Numbered from the stretch's first letter, positions 16,852 through 26,558 are shown. The stretch is 64,000 nt of DNA from Thermococcus camini (GCF_904067545.1 NZ_LR881183.1:1864277-1928276); one strand, 5' to 3'. Notes: a model not told the origin generated them from the letters alone. Made by a program: numbers and translations.

Positions 16852-18252
16852 TTAAATCCCTCCAACTTCTTCCATCTCCTCAAAGGCTTCCAGGTTCGTG
16901 TAGTAGTCCATGAGCTCAGAGATTTCCTTTCTAAGCCTGAAGCTCTTGGCTATCGCTATTCCAAAGCCTATTATCGACGGCCAGGCCAGGAGGAGCAGCA
17001 GCTTGGCGTCGCTTATCGGTATAGCCCTTGGCTCAGTGAAGCGGTTGAAGTTCCATATCATGAAGGCTATCATCAGCCAGGCCGTCGAGAAGTTGGTAAG
17101 CCCACTGCCGCTTTCTCCGAGCTTGAAGCCAGGAACGACGTCCTTCGTGAGGGGCGGGAGCAGGTTGCTTCCCATGAAGCCGAGCTGGTCCTCGAAGACG
17201 TGGAGCCACTGGCCGAGCATCGAAGCCAAAGCCAGCTCGGTGGCATGGCTGTAGCCAATCAGCTTGAAGAAAGCGAAAACGGCCAGGCCTATTATCATGC
17301 CCATCGTGAGGGAGTGGCTGAAGCCGTGGTGCCAGGGCAAAAAGCGATCCTTGACGACGGTTTTTCCCCTGAACTCCGCTTTTCTGAAGGCTATCTCCGG
17401 GCCGGAGAAGGAGTCTATCCTAGTGGGCTTGGGGTAGGTCTTGATGAAGGGCACACTCACTTTCGCTATCCCGTACTTCCTGTACTCGGGGACGTCGCCG
17501 CCTATCGCGACCCCTCCTGGCGTTACTATCGGGCCCATTTCCACCCTGACCTCCCGCTTGGGCGGGTCTAGGTGAACCATGAAGCGCCTGTAAACGTCGC
17601 CGGGAAGGCGGATGTTGTGTATCTTGACTATCCTCTCGCCCTCGCTGTATGCTTCTTCGATGGCCTTCGCTATGGTGTCCGCTATGCCCTGAGGGTGGGG
17701 AGCGTCGCTGACGACGAGCTTGAGCGAGCCGTCCTCCTCGAGGTCGATGTAACCGAAGACGAGCATCTCCTTTCCTTCTTCGATTTTTCCGAACTCCTCC
17801 TCGAAGAACTCGTAGTCGTCGCCGAAGGCCTCAACGGTTATCTTTCCGGTTCCGTCGTCGAGTGTGAAGACTATGCTGTTGTAGCTCTCCGTTACCGTCT
17901 CCTCGCTCCCGTCCTCGCGGAGAACTTTGTAGGAGACCTTCCCGGAGCCTCTCGCCAGTATCTCCTCCACCGTTCCCTCAACGGCAAAGAACTGGTAGCG
18001 GTTTTCCGTGCTCAGCTCGCTGATTTTGACGAGCTTCGGCGCGTAGTGCTTCTTCTCGTCCCAGGGAGCTGGATCAATCTCGTAGTCCCTTCTAGCCAGG
18101 AACTTTCCGAACTTGAAGTCCACGAAGTCGGGGAAGTAAGCGGCAGCGGCCGCTATGACCGGAATGAGTATGCCCAGCCTTAGATCACCGACGAGCGCTC
18201 CAAAGAAGGTCGCCGCGGCCAAACCGGAGATGTAGTGGGTGAATCCCCTCAT
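16852..18252 (-). CDS. YdjM-like membrane metal-dependent hydrolase with inserted OB fold
   Basis: 466 aa. The ends match the YdjM/LexA-binding inner-membrane hydrolase family: N-terminal THYISGLAAATFFGALVGD and YFPDFVDF, then WHHGFSHSLTMGMIIG and HVFEDQLG, with histidines and aspartates that could bind metal. Residues about 80-190 are unlike the family and resemble a nucleic-acid-type OB fold (EGTVEEILARGSGKVSY, FTLDDGTGKITVEAFGD), the same repeat found ten times in the first gene of this operon. At least six membrane helices. Six bases separate it from the permease gene. Substrate unknown; the shared OB fold implies the two proteins work on, or bind, the same thing. Confidence 0.75.
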   Translation of the reverse strand: MRGFTHYISGLAAATFFGALVGDLRLGILIPVIAAAAAYFPDFVDFKFGKFLARRDYEIDPAPWDEKKHYAPKLVKISELSTENRYQFFAVEGTVEEILARGSGKVSYKVLREDGSEETVTESYNSIVFTLDDGTGKITVEAFGDDYEFFEEEFGKIEEGKEMLVFGYIDLEEDGSLKLVVSDAPHPQGIADTIAKAIEEAYSEGERIVKIHNIRLPGDVYRRFMVHLDPPKREVRVEMGPIVTPGGVAIGGDVPEYRKYGIAKVSVPFIKTYPKPTRIDSFSGPEIAFRKAEFRGKTVVKDRFLPWHHGFSHSLTMGMIIGLAVFAFFKLIGYSHATELALASMLGQWLHVFEDQLGFMGSNLLPPLTKDVVPGFKLGESGSGLTNFSTAWLMIAFMIWNFNRFTEPRAIPISDAKLLLLLAWPSIIGFGIAIAKSFRLRKEISELMDYYTNLEAFEEMEEVGGI

Positions 18253-18258
18253 CTTCCA

Positions 18259-19581
18259 TCACCCCAGTCCGAGCAGGGACATGAAGTAGCCCGTGTGGCC
18301 CGTCATGCTGATGAGCACGGGCAGGATAAGTCCGCCGAGGCAGTAGCTCCTCCTGGTGTTGAAGGCAGCCGCCATCATTCCTATGGCAGTTGAGACGAAG
18401 AGCACCGCCAGTCCCATCAGTCCGGTGAGGAGGTAGCTTATCACCACCAGCGTCACCGCCACCACGTAGGAGAGCTTCTTGATGTGGACGACGTTGAAGC
18501 TCCTGGCTATGAACCTGGAGAGGTAGTAGGTGAAGAGGAAGCTTATCCCCGCGCTGAGCAGAATAACCCCTATGGCGGCGAGGTACTCGGAGTAGCTCTT
18601 GGGGGTGTAGATTGAGCTGACGAGCCAGGCAGCCGCTCCCCTCGTGAGCCTCAGGTTGGGCAGGAAGAGCAGTGTAAAAGCTCCCACGTAGTAGATGACC
18701 CTGTTCACACCCTGGCTTATGATGAACGCATCGTCCCCGCGCTGGCTCGTCATGTGACCCGCAACGAGCGCGCCCATTCCGCCGGTGATTATTGGATAGA
18801 CCGCCGCTATGGTTCCACCGAGGGCACCTCCAAAGCTGGCCTTGAGGGTGTTGTAGAGGCTGCTCTCGACCCTGTCATCTGGCTTTTGCTCCAGCATGGG
18901 CGGGTTGGAGAGGATGTTGAGTATCACCCAGGACATTCCGAAGAAGCCTATGAACATCGGAGTTAAGCGGGTGTATGCGCTGGTTGTGGGAAGCAGGTTG
19001 GTGTTCATGACTATGAAGCCCAGTATTCCCGAGAGGAAGAAGACGAATATCCCGCCGAGTATCTGCCTCCAGGCCAGCCAGAGCCTCTCCCCCGGAGTTC
19101 TTCCTCTATCACCTTCCTTGGGCCACTCGCTCATGAACATGAAGACCACTATGGCGACGAGGAAGTAGGTGATGTAGGGGCTGGTTGCCTGGTAGATTGG
19201 CGGGAGAACCTTCGGAAAGATGAAGAGCAGGCCGAGCACGAGGAAGAGCGTTCCCGCTACCGCTCCGATGAGGTAGAGGAGCACAGCTTCGTGGCCTCTA
19301 CCAAGGAGAAGGTAGCGCTGTGTGGGGAATAGGAGGAAGACGGCGCTCTCGTCGGCAACGCTGAAGTAGACACTGGAAATGGCACTCACGTAGGCGTAGG
19401 CAACTATCGCACCTATCGCGAAGAATGGGAAGGCCCTGACCGGCATCAGCTCGCCGACGCCGAAGACTGCAACGAGTAGGGCCATTATGTTGAATATGTG
19501 GAAGCCCGGAATCCAGGATATGAGGGAGCCAAAGAGCACACCCGCGAGGGACCAGATTAAAAGGTCTGAAAGGGGAAGCAT
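18259..19581 (-). CDS. TctA-like membrane permease
   Basis: 440 aa from ATG 19581, which has GAGGTGA six bases upstream; GTG 19590 and ATG 19587 are also in frame. About eleven hydrophobic helices, with the family-like glycine-rich segments GVLFGSLISWIPGFHIFN near the N-terminus and YPIITGGMGALVAGHMTSQR in the middle, matching the large membrane subunit of tripartite tricarboxylate transporters and archaeal relatives. There is no TctB or periplasmic TctC gene nearby, and the flanking genes code for OB-fold proteins, so the substrate is probably not a simple carboxylate; this is inference. Confidence 0.7.
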   Translation of the reverse strand: MLPLSDLLIWSLAGVLFGSLISWIPGFHIFNIMALLVAVFGVGELMPVRAFPFFAIGAIVAYAYVSAISSVYFSVADESAVFLLFPTQRYLLLGRGHEAVLLYLIGAVAGTLFLVLGLLFIFPKVLPPIYQATSPYITYFLVAIVVFMFMSEWPKEGDRGRTPGERLWLAWRQILGGIFVFFLSGILGFIVMNTNLLPTTSAYTRLTPMFIGFFGMSWVILNILSNPPMLEQKPDDRVESSLYNTLKASFGGALGGTIAAVYPIITGGMGALVAGHMTSQRGDDAFIISQGVNRVIYYVGAFTLLFLPNLRLTRGAAAWLVSSIYTPKSYSEYLAAIGVILLSAGISFLFTYYLSRFIARSFNVVHIKKLSYVVAVTLVVISYLLTGLMGLAVLFVSTAIGMMAAAFNTRRSYCLGGLILPVLISMTGHTGYFMSLLGLG

Positions 19582-19586
19582 GGCCA

Positions 19587-22556
19587 TCACCTCACCTCGA
19601 TGCAGTCGCTCCTGTAAGGAATGACCTCAACGGTTCCCTTGTACTCGGCGACGTAGCCTGCAATCCTGACCGTCTGACCCTCGCTGAAGGTGAGCTGGGC
19701 CACGCTCTTTGGAATGAATACCACAAGCTCCCCGCTTCCATCATCTATCGTCAGCTTGGTGAAGCTCTTTCCGGTGTAGACATCTTTGATGGTTCCCTCA
19801 ACGACCACAGTCGTTCCGAGGAGGTCGAGGGTAACGTCGCCCGTCCTTAATTCCTCCGCCGGAATCGCCTTGACGACGGTTATGGAAACCACCTCTCCAG
19901 AGTCAGCGTCGTAGGTTATCCTCAGCGTGCTTCCGGTTCCGGCCTCTCTTGGATCCGGAAGGAGCTCCCTCGAAACCGAGAGCTCGGCGCTTCCGGTGTC
20001 GTCGTGGACCTTCATGACGTAGCCATTGTCGTAGCTCAGCCCATCCCAGGTGACGGTGAGGTTCACCCTTCCAGTAGCTTTAGAGAGCTCCGAGACCTTC
20101 ACCTCCCCGATCCCCGCGGCTCCTCCGGAGGGCTTCTCAAGTTTAATCGCATCGAGGTCGTAGGCGATGATTTCGGGTTTTCCGTTGTACTCGTCCACGT
20201 AGCCAGCTATGATGACCCTCTGGCCCTTCTCGACGCTCAGGTTTGCTCCCCCAGGTATGAAGACCGCTATTCCACCGCTTCCGTCATCCAGGGTCAGCTT
20301 GAGGTTCTTGCCGATGACCCTCACTTCCGTTACGGTGCCGTTGAGGGCAACGGTCCTGCCCTTCATCGAAAGCCCGATTGAGCCGGTCTTGAGGATAGGC
20401 GAGGGCTTAGCCCTGGTGATGTTCAGCGCGGTTATCCTGCCGGAGAGCGGGTCTGCTATAAGCCTGAGCGTGCTACCAGTCCCTGCTTTAAGCGGGTTGG
20501 GCAACAGCGAACGCTCGGCAAGCAGGGTTGCGCTTCCGGTGGAGTCGTGGAAGGTCAGGGCGTAGTCGGGCTTCTGGTAGGCAAACGAGTCCCAGGTGAC
20601 CGTCAGGAGTAGGGGTTCCATTGCTGTATTTAGGTCTGAGACGGTGCCCTCAACCGGCCCGGCCTGCTGGAGCTTCTCAATCGCGGCCGGGTTGAAGAGC
20701 ACCACCTCCGGCTTGTCACGGTAGATTTCAACGTATCCTCCAACCTGCACCAGGTCGCCCTTGGCCGGGACGTAGGTTAGCTCACTGGCCGTAGAGCGGG
20801 GCACGAAAACCGGAAGGCTGCCAACGACTATCTTGAGGTTGCCGCTGAGGTTGGCCACGTCCGTGACCTTACCGATTACCGCGACCAGCCCGCCCTCCAT
20901 CTCCGCGGTGACCTCTTCGGGCTTGAGCGGAATTGGAGCTATCGGCACCTCAACCGTGAGGTTCTCTCCCTTCACAAGGTTATCCCCGGCCACCAGGCCC
21001 CTGACCACGACCTGACTTCCGGTTCCAGCCTCGAGCGGGTTGAGGTTCAATAAAGCTTCTCTCGGGAGCGAGGCCTTAACTCCGTCCACGGTGAGGTAGT
21101 AGGTGCCGTTGGTGTAGGTCATCCCCTCAAGGGAGCCGGCGAAATCGACGAGCTGGCCCTCGTAATCGGCCAGTTCTTCAGCCGTGACCTTCGGGAGCTC
21201 TATCTCCTCCGGCGGGAGAGGCTCTCCGAGGGCCCTTATTCCCTCTCCAGTGTAAACGACCACCTCAAGCTTTCCGCGGTACTCCTCGAGGTAGCCGGCG
21301 ACCTCGACTCCGAGGCCGACCTTAAGCCCTGCCTTTGTCTCGTTGGAGAGCTCCGCGAGGGTAGCTGACGGAACGAAGACGTCCAGCCTTCCCGTTCCGT
21401 CGTCGATGACGAGCTTGAGGTTCGAGCCTACTCTATCGACCTCCTCGATGTTGCCCTTTACCGCGACTATCGAGCCGCGCATGTCTGGGGTTAGGACGCC
21501 GATCGGCCTGAACTCCGTCTTAACCGCCTTGACGACCTCAAGGTAGGCCGCAACGAGCCTGCCATCTGAACCCATTCTTCCCGCGACTTTAACTGTACTC
21601 TCGCTCGATGCGTTGAACGGGTTTAAGCTTGCGAGAACGTCCCTCGGGACGAGGGCGTCGAGGTAGTCTTCTCCATCGGTGAGGGTCAGCACGTAGCGGC
21701 CGTTCTCGTAGGATATTCCAGCTATGGAGCCCTCGACGGCCATGACCATTCCCGGATAGTTGGGTGCCTCGCCTATCGGGACTACGGGTGCTTCCTCGAT
21801 CGGAGTCACGGAGAGCTGGCTAAGATTCCTGACGACTATCTCCGGCGAGGTGCCCTTGTAGAGGTAGACGATTCCCGGGGCGTAAACAGTATCTCCGACC
21901 TTGACGGAGAGGTTGCTGAAGACGAGCAGAACCCTCGGAACGAGCACCGAAACCTGAGAATCACCAGTATCAACCGTCAAAAGATAGCCGGAGCTGACGT
22001 TGGAGAACTTAGTTACTATCCCCTCGACGGCCACGTAAGTGTTGCTCATGTTGGCGTTGAGCGACTTGAAGAGGGGCGGGTTTTCGGAGTGGAGCTTCGA
22101 GCGGAAGTGAAGGCCACCGAGGTACTGGAGCATCGAGTAGGTGTAGGTCTCCCTCACGCGGAGCTGAACCTCGGCCGTCACCCCGTCGCCGGGGAAGGGA
22201 ACGAGGCCCTTTCTTATCATCTCATCGGCAAGGGGGGAGTAGACCCTGACGTCTATCTGCCCAGTTCCGTCGTCCACAGTGAAGGTGAGGCCGAGCTTTC
22301 CGCCGGTCTGGGAGACGTAGGGAACCGTGATGACGGTTCCGTTTATCCTCACCACGGCGTAGTTCATCAGGTAGTTGCCGTAGACGTCGCTCACCCTGAC
22401 GAGCGGTGCCTGAGCGCTCTGGGCTGCGACGAGCAGAAGGGCAACGCCGATGACCGAGAGTAGAACCGACAGGTATTTGATCCTCGATACGTTGAGCTTC
22501 TTCTGCTCCTTCAGGCCATGATAGTAGAGTTTTTTCTCACCCTCCTTCCCTGACAT
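19587..22556 (-). CDS. Exported protein of about ten OB-fold-like repeats
   Basis: 989 aa. One N-terminal membrane helix (YLSVLLSVIGVALLLVAA) after a charged 27-residue cytoplasmic tail anchors a large outside region. That region is repeats of about 90 aa, each with a pattern like VAVEGTI..., LTIDDGTG... and VFVP (for example GNLKLVIDDGTGRLDVFVP, KNLKLTLDDGSGGIAVFIP, TKLTIDDGSGELVVFIP). This is the tRNA_anti type OB fold. Repeats 7 and 9 (LTVTWDSFAYQ, LTVTWDGLSYD) form a second subtype. No C-terminal anchor. It is the first gene of an operon with the permease and the hydrolase. A role in binding nucleic acid or glycan at the surface is inference. Confidence 0.75.
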   Translation of the reverse strand: MSGKEGEKKLYYHGLKEQKKLNVSRIKYLSVLLSVIGVALLLVAAQSAQAPLVRVSDVYGNYLMNYAVVRINGTVITVPYVSQTGGKLGLTFTVDDGTGQIDVRVYSPLADEMIRKGLVPFPGDGVTAEVQLRVRETYTYSMLQYLGGLHFRSKLHSENPPLFKSLNANMSNTYVAVEGIVTKFSNVSSGYLLTVDTGDSQVSVLVPRVLLVFSNLSVKVGDTVYAPGIVYLYKGTSPEIVVRNLSQLSVTPIEEAPVVPIGEAPNYPGMVMAVEGSIAGISYENGRYVLTLTDGEDYLDALVPRDVLASLNPFNASSESTVKVAGRMGSDGRLVAAYLEVVKAVKTEFRPIGVLTPDMRGSIVAVKGNIEEVDRVGSNLKLVIDDGTGRLDVFVPSATLAELSNETKAGLKVGLGVEVAGYLEEYRGKLEVVVYTGEGIRALGEPLPPEEIELPKVTAEELADYEGQLVDFAGSLEGMTYTNGTYYLTVDGVKASLPREALLNLNPLEAGTGSQVVVRGLVAGDNLVKGENLTVEVPIAPIPLKPEEVTAEMEGGLVAVIGKVTDVANLSGNLKIVVGSLPVFVPRSTASELTYVPAKGDLVQVGGYVEIYRDKPEVVLFNPAAIEKLQQAGPVEGTVSDLNTAMEPLLLTVTWDSFAYQKPDYALTFHDSTGSATLLAERSLLPNPLKAGTGSTLRLIADPLSGRITALNITRAKPSPILKTGSIGLSMKGRTVALNGTVTEVRVIGKNLKLTLDDGSGGIAVFIPGGANLSVEKGQRVIIAGYVDEYNGKPEIIAYDLDAIKLEKPSGGAAGIGEVKVSELSKATGRVNLTVTWDGLSYDNGYVMKVHDDTGSAELSVSRELLPDPREAGTGSTLRITYDADSGEVVSITVVKAIPAEELRTGDVTLDLLGTTVVVEGTIKDVYTGKSFTKLTIDDGSGELVVFIPKSVAQLTFSEGQTVRIAGYVAEYKGTVEVIPYRSDCIEVR

Positions 22557-22711
22557 GAGCAGACCTCCGGTTTATTTGACGTAGCAACCTAGTTGATGGA
22601 TGCGTCTTTTAACGCTTTCGTGACAAGAAACGGCAGAGCTGGGCACTATTGAGTAGGAGCGGGCCTTACGCATTCAGAAAATAATTTAAACTCCCGGGAC
22701 ACAATGGCATC

Positions 22712-23416
22712 ATGCGCGTTATCATGGTCAAGGAGATAAAGAAACATCTTCTCCATCCCGTGCTAATCGCCAAGGCGAGCAGGGCCCTCGCTGATGGGAA
22801 CAGATGGGAATTCGAGGCCATCCTCAGGGAATTCGAGAGAAATTATTTCATGGAAGGGCTGATGGAATACAGGGGAGAGTCTCTCCTTGAGCTCCTTGGG
22901 AAGTACGTTCTTCTAGGTGTCGTTGCCGGATTCAAGGGGGCAAAGGAGCTGATAGAGGAGGCAAAGAGGGGCAGGATCCGCATCATTGAAGTCGGCGACC
23001 CCTACGTTCCCTTCTACCTGGCAGGAACGCTCTTCCTGGCGGGAAAGCCCGTTCCAAAGAAAATCGTGAAAAGATTGCCCGATCCCATCTACGACCTGAA
23101 CGATGAAGATTACATAGCCTTTCTCCTCAGGCTTTTTGAGCACAACCACCGCTTCGGAATCGTCGGCTGTGCACTTGAGTTCTGGACAATGAGACAGGCT
23201 CTTTACAGCGGACTTTTAAGGCCCGAAAAGCCAGAAATCTGGAGGGACAGTGGCTGTTTCGTTGGGGTAATTCCCCTTGATGAAGACCTCGACAACGTTA
23301 AGGGAAAGTTCAAAATCGCCTGCAGGAACGGATGGTGCGTCTTCTACTTCAGGGGGAGCAAGAAAATGCTGAAAGAAAAGCTGAAGGAGTTGGGAATTAG
23401 CTCCCCTCCCCTTTGA
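22712..23416 (+). CDS. Hypothetical protein, 234 aa
   Basis: I do not recognise it. It is soluble, mostly helical in the first 150 residues (HPVLIAKASRALADGNRWEF, EFERNYFMEGLMEYRGESLL), with a C-terminal beta part (FKIACRNGWCVFYFRGSKKM) and several cysteines not in metal-site spacing. AATTTAAAC near 22682-22690 is a plausible TATA that would make the transcript leaderless at ATG 22712. Its last 20 bases overlap the 3' end of the facing S9 peptidase gene. Confidence 0.65.
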   Translation: MRVIMVKEIKKHLLHPVLIAKASRALADGNRWEFEAILREFERNYFMEGLMEYRGESLLELLGKYVLLGVVAGFKGAKELIEEAKRGRIRIIEVGDPYVPFYLAGTLFLAGKPVPKKIVKRLPDPIYDLNDEDYIAFLLRLFEHNHRFGIVGCALEFWTMRQALYSGLLRPEKPEIWRDSGCFVGVIPLDEDLDNVKGKFKIACRNGWCVFYFRGSKKMLKEKLKELGISSPPL

Positions 23417-25268
23417 GTATCTTCTCGACCTCGAACCCCTCCTCGTACTTCTTGAGCTTCCTCTCGAAGAACTCGATGAAGAGTTTGTAGCGCTTTGCCC
23501 TGTGCTTCGGGCTTCCACGTATGCTGTGACCGTGAGGACCTTTCTTGAACACCGCTATGTATGCCTCCTTGCCCATGTCCCTGAGCACGTTGTAGAACAT
23601 CAGGCTCTGGTCGAGGGGACAGCGGTAGTCCTCCAGCGAGTGAATGAGCAGTATTGGAGCCTTCACGTTTTCGGCGTAGAAGAGCGGGCTGAGCTTCCTG
23701 AAGTTCTCGTTTTTGAGTGGGTTTGCTCCGATGACCTCGACGTCGTACCAGAGGCCTATGTCTGAGAAAGCATAGCTCGTCAGCCAGTAGCTTATCCCGT
23801 TCTCACTGATGCCAGCTTTGAATAGCTCGCTCTGCGTTAAGGCCCAGTTGGTCATGAAGCCGCCGTAGCTTATGCCGGTTATGCCAACCCTCTCCCTGTC
23901 GGCCTGGGGTTCGAGCTTGAAGAACTCCTCGATTCCGGCCATTATGTCCTCGAAGTCCTCTAAACCGGTTCTCTCAAGAACCCTTAGAGCGAAGTCTTCG
24001 CTGTAGCCGTCGCTGCCGCGCGGGTTGACAAAAACCACGTAGTAACCTTTGCTCACCATCAGCTGCATCTCGTAAACGAACCTGTAACCGTACATGCCCT
24101 TCGGCCCGCCGTGGACGAAGACTATCACTGGAGCTTTTTCGTCCTCCTTCAGCTCAGGCTTCAGATACCAGCCGTCTATCTCCAAATCCTTGCTCTTAAA
24201 GCGGAAATGCCTGGGCTCGAAGGTTTTCAGCTTGGCGAATATCGGCCCGTTGTAGTCGGTTATCTGCTTCAGCTCGCCGTCGTAGAGGTAGAGCTCGCCT
24301 ATCCTCGTTGCCGTCATTACGAGGAGCAGGGCCTTTCCGTCGCTGACATCCAAGCCGTAAATCCAGTGGTTCCCCACCACAACCCTCTCCACCTTTCCGT
24401 CCCAGAGCCACAGGTTCACGCTTCCAGCGTCTGGCGTCAGGAAGTAAACCTTCCCGTCGGTCAGCTTTGCGCTCCAGACGTCGAGCGGGCCCTCGTAAAC
24501 CGGCTTAAGCTCGCCGTCCCAGAGATAGAGCCAGTCGTGCTCGCTGATGAACCTCTTTTCCCTCTTGCCCCTCAGGAGGAGGGCCTTTCCGTCGGAGTCG
24601 ATGGCCTCGAAGGAGACCCTCTCAAAGATCTTCTCCTCCTCGCCGTCCCGCCACAGGTAGATGTCCCAGAACTTGAAGAGCGCTGGCTTGCTTCCCTCGC
24701 GGTGCGGGACGTTGACGACTATGGAATCGCCGTGCCATATCCCGCTCGAAAACCTCGGCTTCTCAAACCAATCTATTACCTCCTCACTCTCCGTGTCGAG
24801 GACCCAGAAGGTCGTTTTCTCGCCGTCGAAGAAACCCATGCCGTCGAACCAGGCGGGAACGTCGTCGTCGAAGATGAAGTCCTCATCATCGCGGCGCTTG
24901 AAGCCGATCACAAGGAGTCTCCTCGAATCGTCGTTCCACTCGATCGAGCGAACGTTTTTAGTTGAGAGGACCTTCTTGGCACTCATGGTATGGACGTCGG
25001 CCACCCATATCTCGTTCTCCTTCTTTTCCTCGTTAAAGCGGGTGAAGGCGAGCTTTCTGCCATCTGGCGAGAGCCTTGGCATGGAGGCGTTTTCGATGAA
25101 GCGCCTAACCCCGGTTCCCAGGTCCTCAACGACCACCGTGCTCTCATACTTGTTCTCCTTCATATTGGCCTTGGTGAGGGTGTAGGCAACCAGATTCCCC
25201 CTTATCCTCGGGTCGTTCAGGTAGGCAAACTTAGAAAAGGTCTCGTGGTTCCATTCGATACCGCTCAT
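23397..25268 (-). CDS. S9 family acylaminoacyl-peptidase / prolyl oligopeptidase
   Basis: 623 aa. Residues 1-370 are a beta-propeller (repeats such as MPRLSPDGRKLAFTRF and VRSIEWNDDSRRLLVIGF); the C-terminal 250 are an alpha/beta hydrolase with oxyanion region FVHGGPKGMYGY, nucleophile in GITGISYGGFMTNW (serine about 467), aspartate in SLEDYRCPLDQS and histidine in KGPHGHSIRG. The family removes acylated or short N-terminal residues from peptides; the propeller limits access to short substrates. Cytoplasmic (no signal peptide). Confidence 0.92.
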   Translation of the reverse strand: MSGIEWNHETFSKFAYLNDPRIRGNLVAYTLTKANMKENKYESTVVVEDLGTGVRRFIENASMPRLSPDGRKLAFTRFNEEKKENEIWVADVHTMSAKKVLSTKNVRSIEWNDDSRRLLVIGFKRRDDEDFIFDDDVPAWFDGMGFFDGEKTTFWVLDTESEEVIDWFEKPRFSSGIWHGDSIVVNVPHREGSKPALFKFWDIYLWRDGEEEKIFERVSFEAIDSDGKALLLRGKREKRFISEHDWLYLWDGELKPVYEGPLDVWSAKLTDGKVYFLTPDAGSVNLWLWDGKVERVVVGNHWIYGLDVSDGKALLLVMTATRIGELYLYDGELKQITDYNGPIFAKLKTFEPRHFRFKSKDLEIDGWYLKPELKEDEKAPVIVFVHGGPKGMYGYRFVYEMQLMVSKGYYVVFVNPRGSDGYSEDFALRVLERTGLEDFEDIMAGIEEFFKLEPQADRERVGITGISYGGFMTNWALTQSELFKAGISENGISYWLTSYAFSDIGLWYDVEVIGANPLKNENFRKLSPLFYAENVKAPILLIHSLEDYRCPLDQSLMFYNVLRDMGKEAYIAVFKKGPHGHSIRGSPKHRAKRYKLFIEFFERKLKKYEEGFEVEKILKGEGS

Positions 25269-25333
25269 AACGCTATCACCTATTTGGTAGAGAGCCTTAA
25301 AAGTATATAAGCGTAACTACCCGGCCAGGTGAG

Positions 25334-25663
25334 ATGATGAAGGAGGAGCACGGGGTTGGAATCATACTCGGTCTGGGAATATTCATCTCCGTGGCGTTCA
25401 GAACCTACGCCGGGGTGACAATAGCCGCCGTCGGGATACCCCTCTACCTCGCGTACGTCGCCCGGCAGCAGAACATCCTGGCAAAGTCCAGGCTCTTCGA
25501 CAGGGACCTCTTCCTAATGATGGCGATAGCCGTGGCCGTGATACTGGTCTTTAACTACTTCTGGGATCCGAGGATGGGCCTGATAGCGATGGCGGTGGCG
25601 ATACCTCTCCTGGCCCTCTACGCCGACAGGCTAAAGGCGAGAAAGAAGGCTCAGGAGGCCTGA
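25334..25663 (+). CDS. Small membrane protein, 109 aa
   Basis: Four hydrophobic stretches (GIILGLGIFISVAFRTYAGV, AAVGIPLYLAYVA, FLMMAIAVAVILVFNYFW, MGLIAMAVAIPLLALYA) with a basic C-terminal tail. No recognised domain. GGTGAG just before the tandem ATG codons 25334/25337 makes the exact start uncertain. The last 33 bases overlap the facing kinase gene. Confidence 0.65.
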   Translation: MMKEEHGVGIILGLGIFISVAFRTYAGVTIAAVGIPLYLAYVARQQNILAKSRLFDRDLFLMMAIAVAVILVFNYFWDPRMGLIAMAVAIPLLALYADRLKARKKAQEA

Positions 25664-26278
25664 GAGCTTCCCGGTTCTCTTGTAGTTCCGCACCTCCTCC
25701 CTCATTTTCCCCAGGAATGCCCGGTCCACCCCGAATTTCTCCCGAACCCGGCGCGAGATGTGGTTGTCGTTCAGAAACACCATGGCCATCGCGGAGGTGA
25801 GGTTCTTCGGCTTCCTCCAGCCGGACTTTTCGAAGTCGATTAGGTAAACCCGATCGCCGACTATTACGTGCTTTCCCCCCTGAATCTGGCCGTGGTCGAG
25901 ACCGAGCCTGTCGAGTAAAGCTGTTTTCTCAACTATCTCAAAGATGTGTCGCTTTTCGAGGTCCGCGTGAAAGATTATCTCCCCCTCCGCGAACTCCCGA
26001 ACGAGATACTCAAGGCCCTCAAAGACGCCGTAAGCCACGAGCGGGGGCGTTACCCTGAATGGCTCCAGCGCCTCGATTATCCTCGCCTCCCTCTCAAAGT
26101 TCTGCCTCGGGGAGTCCGGTCGTTGAAGCTTTATTATGACGTTTTTTTCATCTAATCTGGCCCTGAAGATTAAGCTAGTCGTGCCCTTGGCGTAGGGCCA
26201 TATTTCGTCCAATCCAAGCCCCCTCAGGTAAGAGTAAAACCGCCCCAATTGAGCTTTGCTTATCAAGTGGTCGAACAT
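25631..26278 (-). CDS. Predicted Ser/Thr protein kinase (COG2112, RIO-like)
   Basis: 215 aa from ATG 26278 (MFDHLISKAQLGRFYSYL), preceded by GAGGAG; the longer frame to 26416 runs through the facing gene. Kinase motifs: AKGTTSLIFRARL (glycine loop region), VIIKLQR (ATP lysine), FEREARIIEAL (helix C glutamate), GLDHGQIQGGKHVI in place of the HRD loop, and YLIDFEKS in place of DFG. This is the compact archaeal kinase without an activation-loop subdomain. Targets unknown. It diverges from the RAM gene across a 52-base promoter region. Confidence 0.82.
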   Translation of the reverse strand: MFDHLISKAQLGRFYSYLRGLGLDEIWPYAKGTTSLIFRARLDEKNVIIKLQRPDSPRQNFEREARIIEALEPFRVTPPLVAYGVFEGLEYLVREFAEGEIIFHADLEKRHIFEIVEKTALLDRLGLDHGQIQGGKHVIVGDRVYLIDFEKSGWRKPKNLTSAMAMVFLNDNHISRRVREKFGVDRAFLGKMREEVRNYKRTGKLSGLLSLLSRL

Positions 26279-26330
26279 ACTCCTCGATAAGCTTAAATAC
26301 TCCGCCGATAAAATACTTTTGGTGATAGCC

Positions 26331-26558
26331 ATGGTGACGGCTTTTATTTTGATGGTGACGGCCGCTGGAAAGGAAAGGGAAGTTATGGAGAAGCTTCTGG
26401 CCATGCCGGAGGTCAAAGAGGCTTACGTGGTCTATGGCGAATACGACCTCGTCGTAAAGGTCGAAACCGACACGCTCAAGGACCTTGACCAGTTCATAAC
26501 CGAGAAGATAAGGAAGATGACCGAGATCCAGATGACCTCGACGATGATAGCCATCTGA
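26331..26558 (+). CDS. Stand-alone Lrp/AsnC ligand-binding (RAM) domain
   Basis: 75 aa. MVTAFILMVTAAGKEREVME followed by YVVYGEYDLVVKVETDTLKD and the end TEIQMTSTMIAI is the complete beta-alpha-beta-beta-alpha-beta effector domain of Lrp regulators without any DNA-binding helix-turn-helix. Such proteins form rings that bind amino acids and may modulate full-length Lrp partners. GGTGAT sits four bases before ATG 26331; the TATA-like CTTAAATA is at 26290-26297. Confidence 0.9.
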   Translation: MVTAFILMVTAAGKEREVMEKLLAMPEVKEAYVVYGEYDLVVKVETDTLKDLDQFITEKIRKMTEIQMTSTMIAI

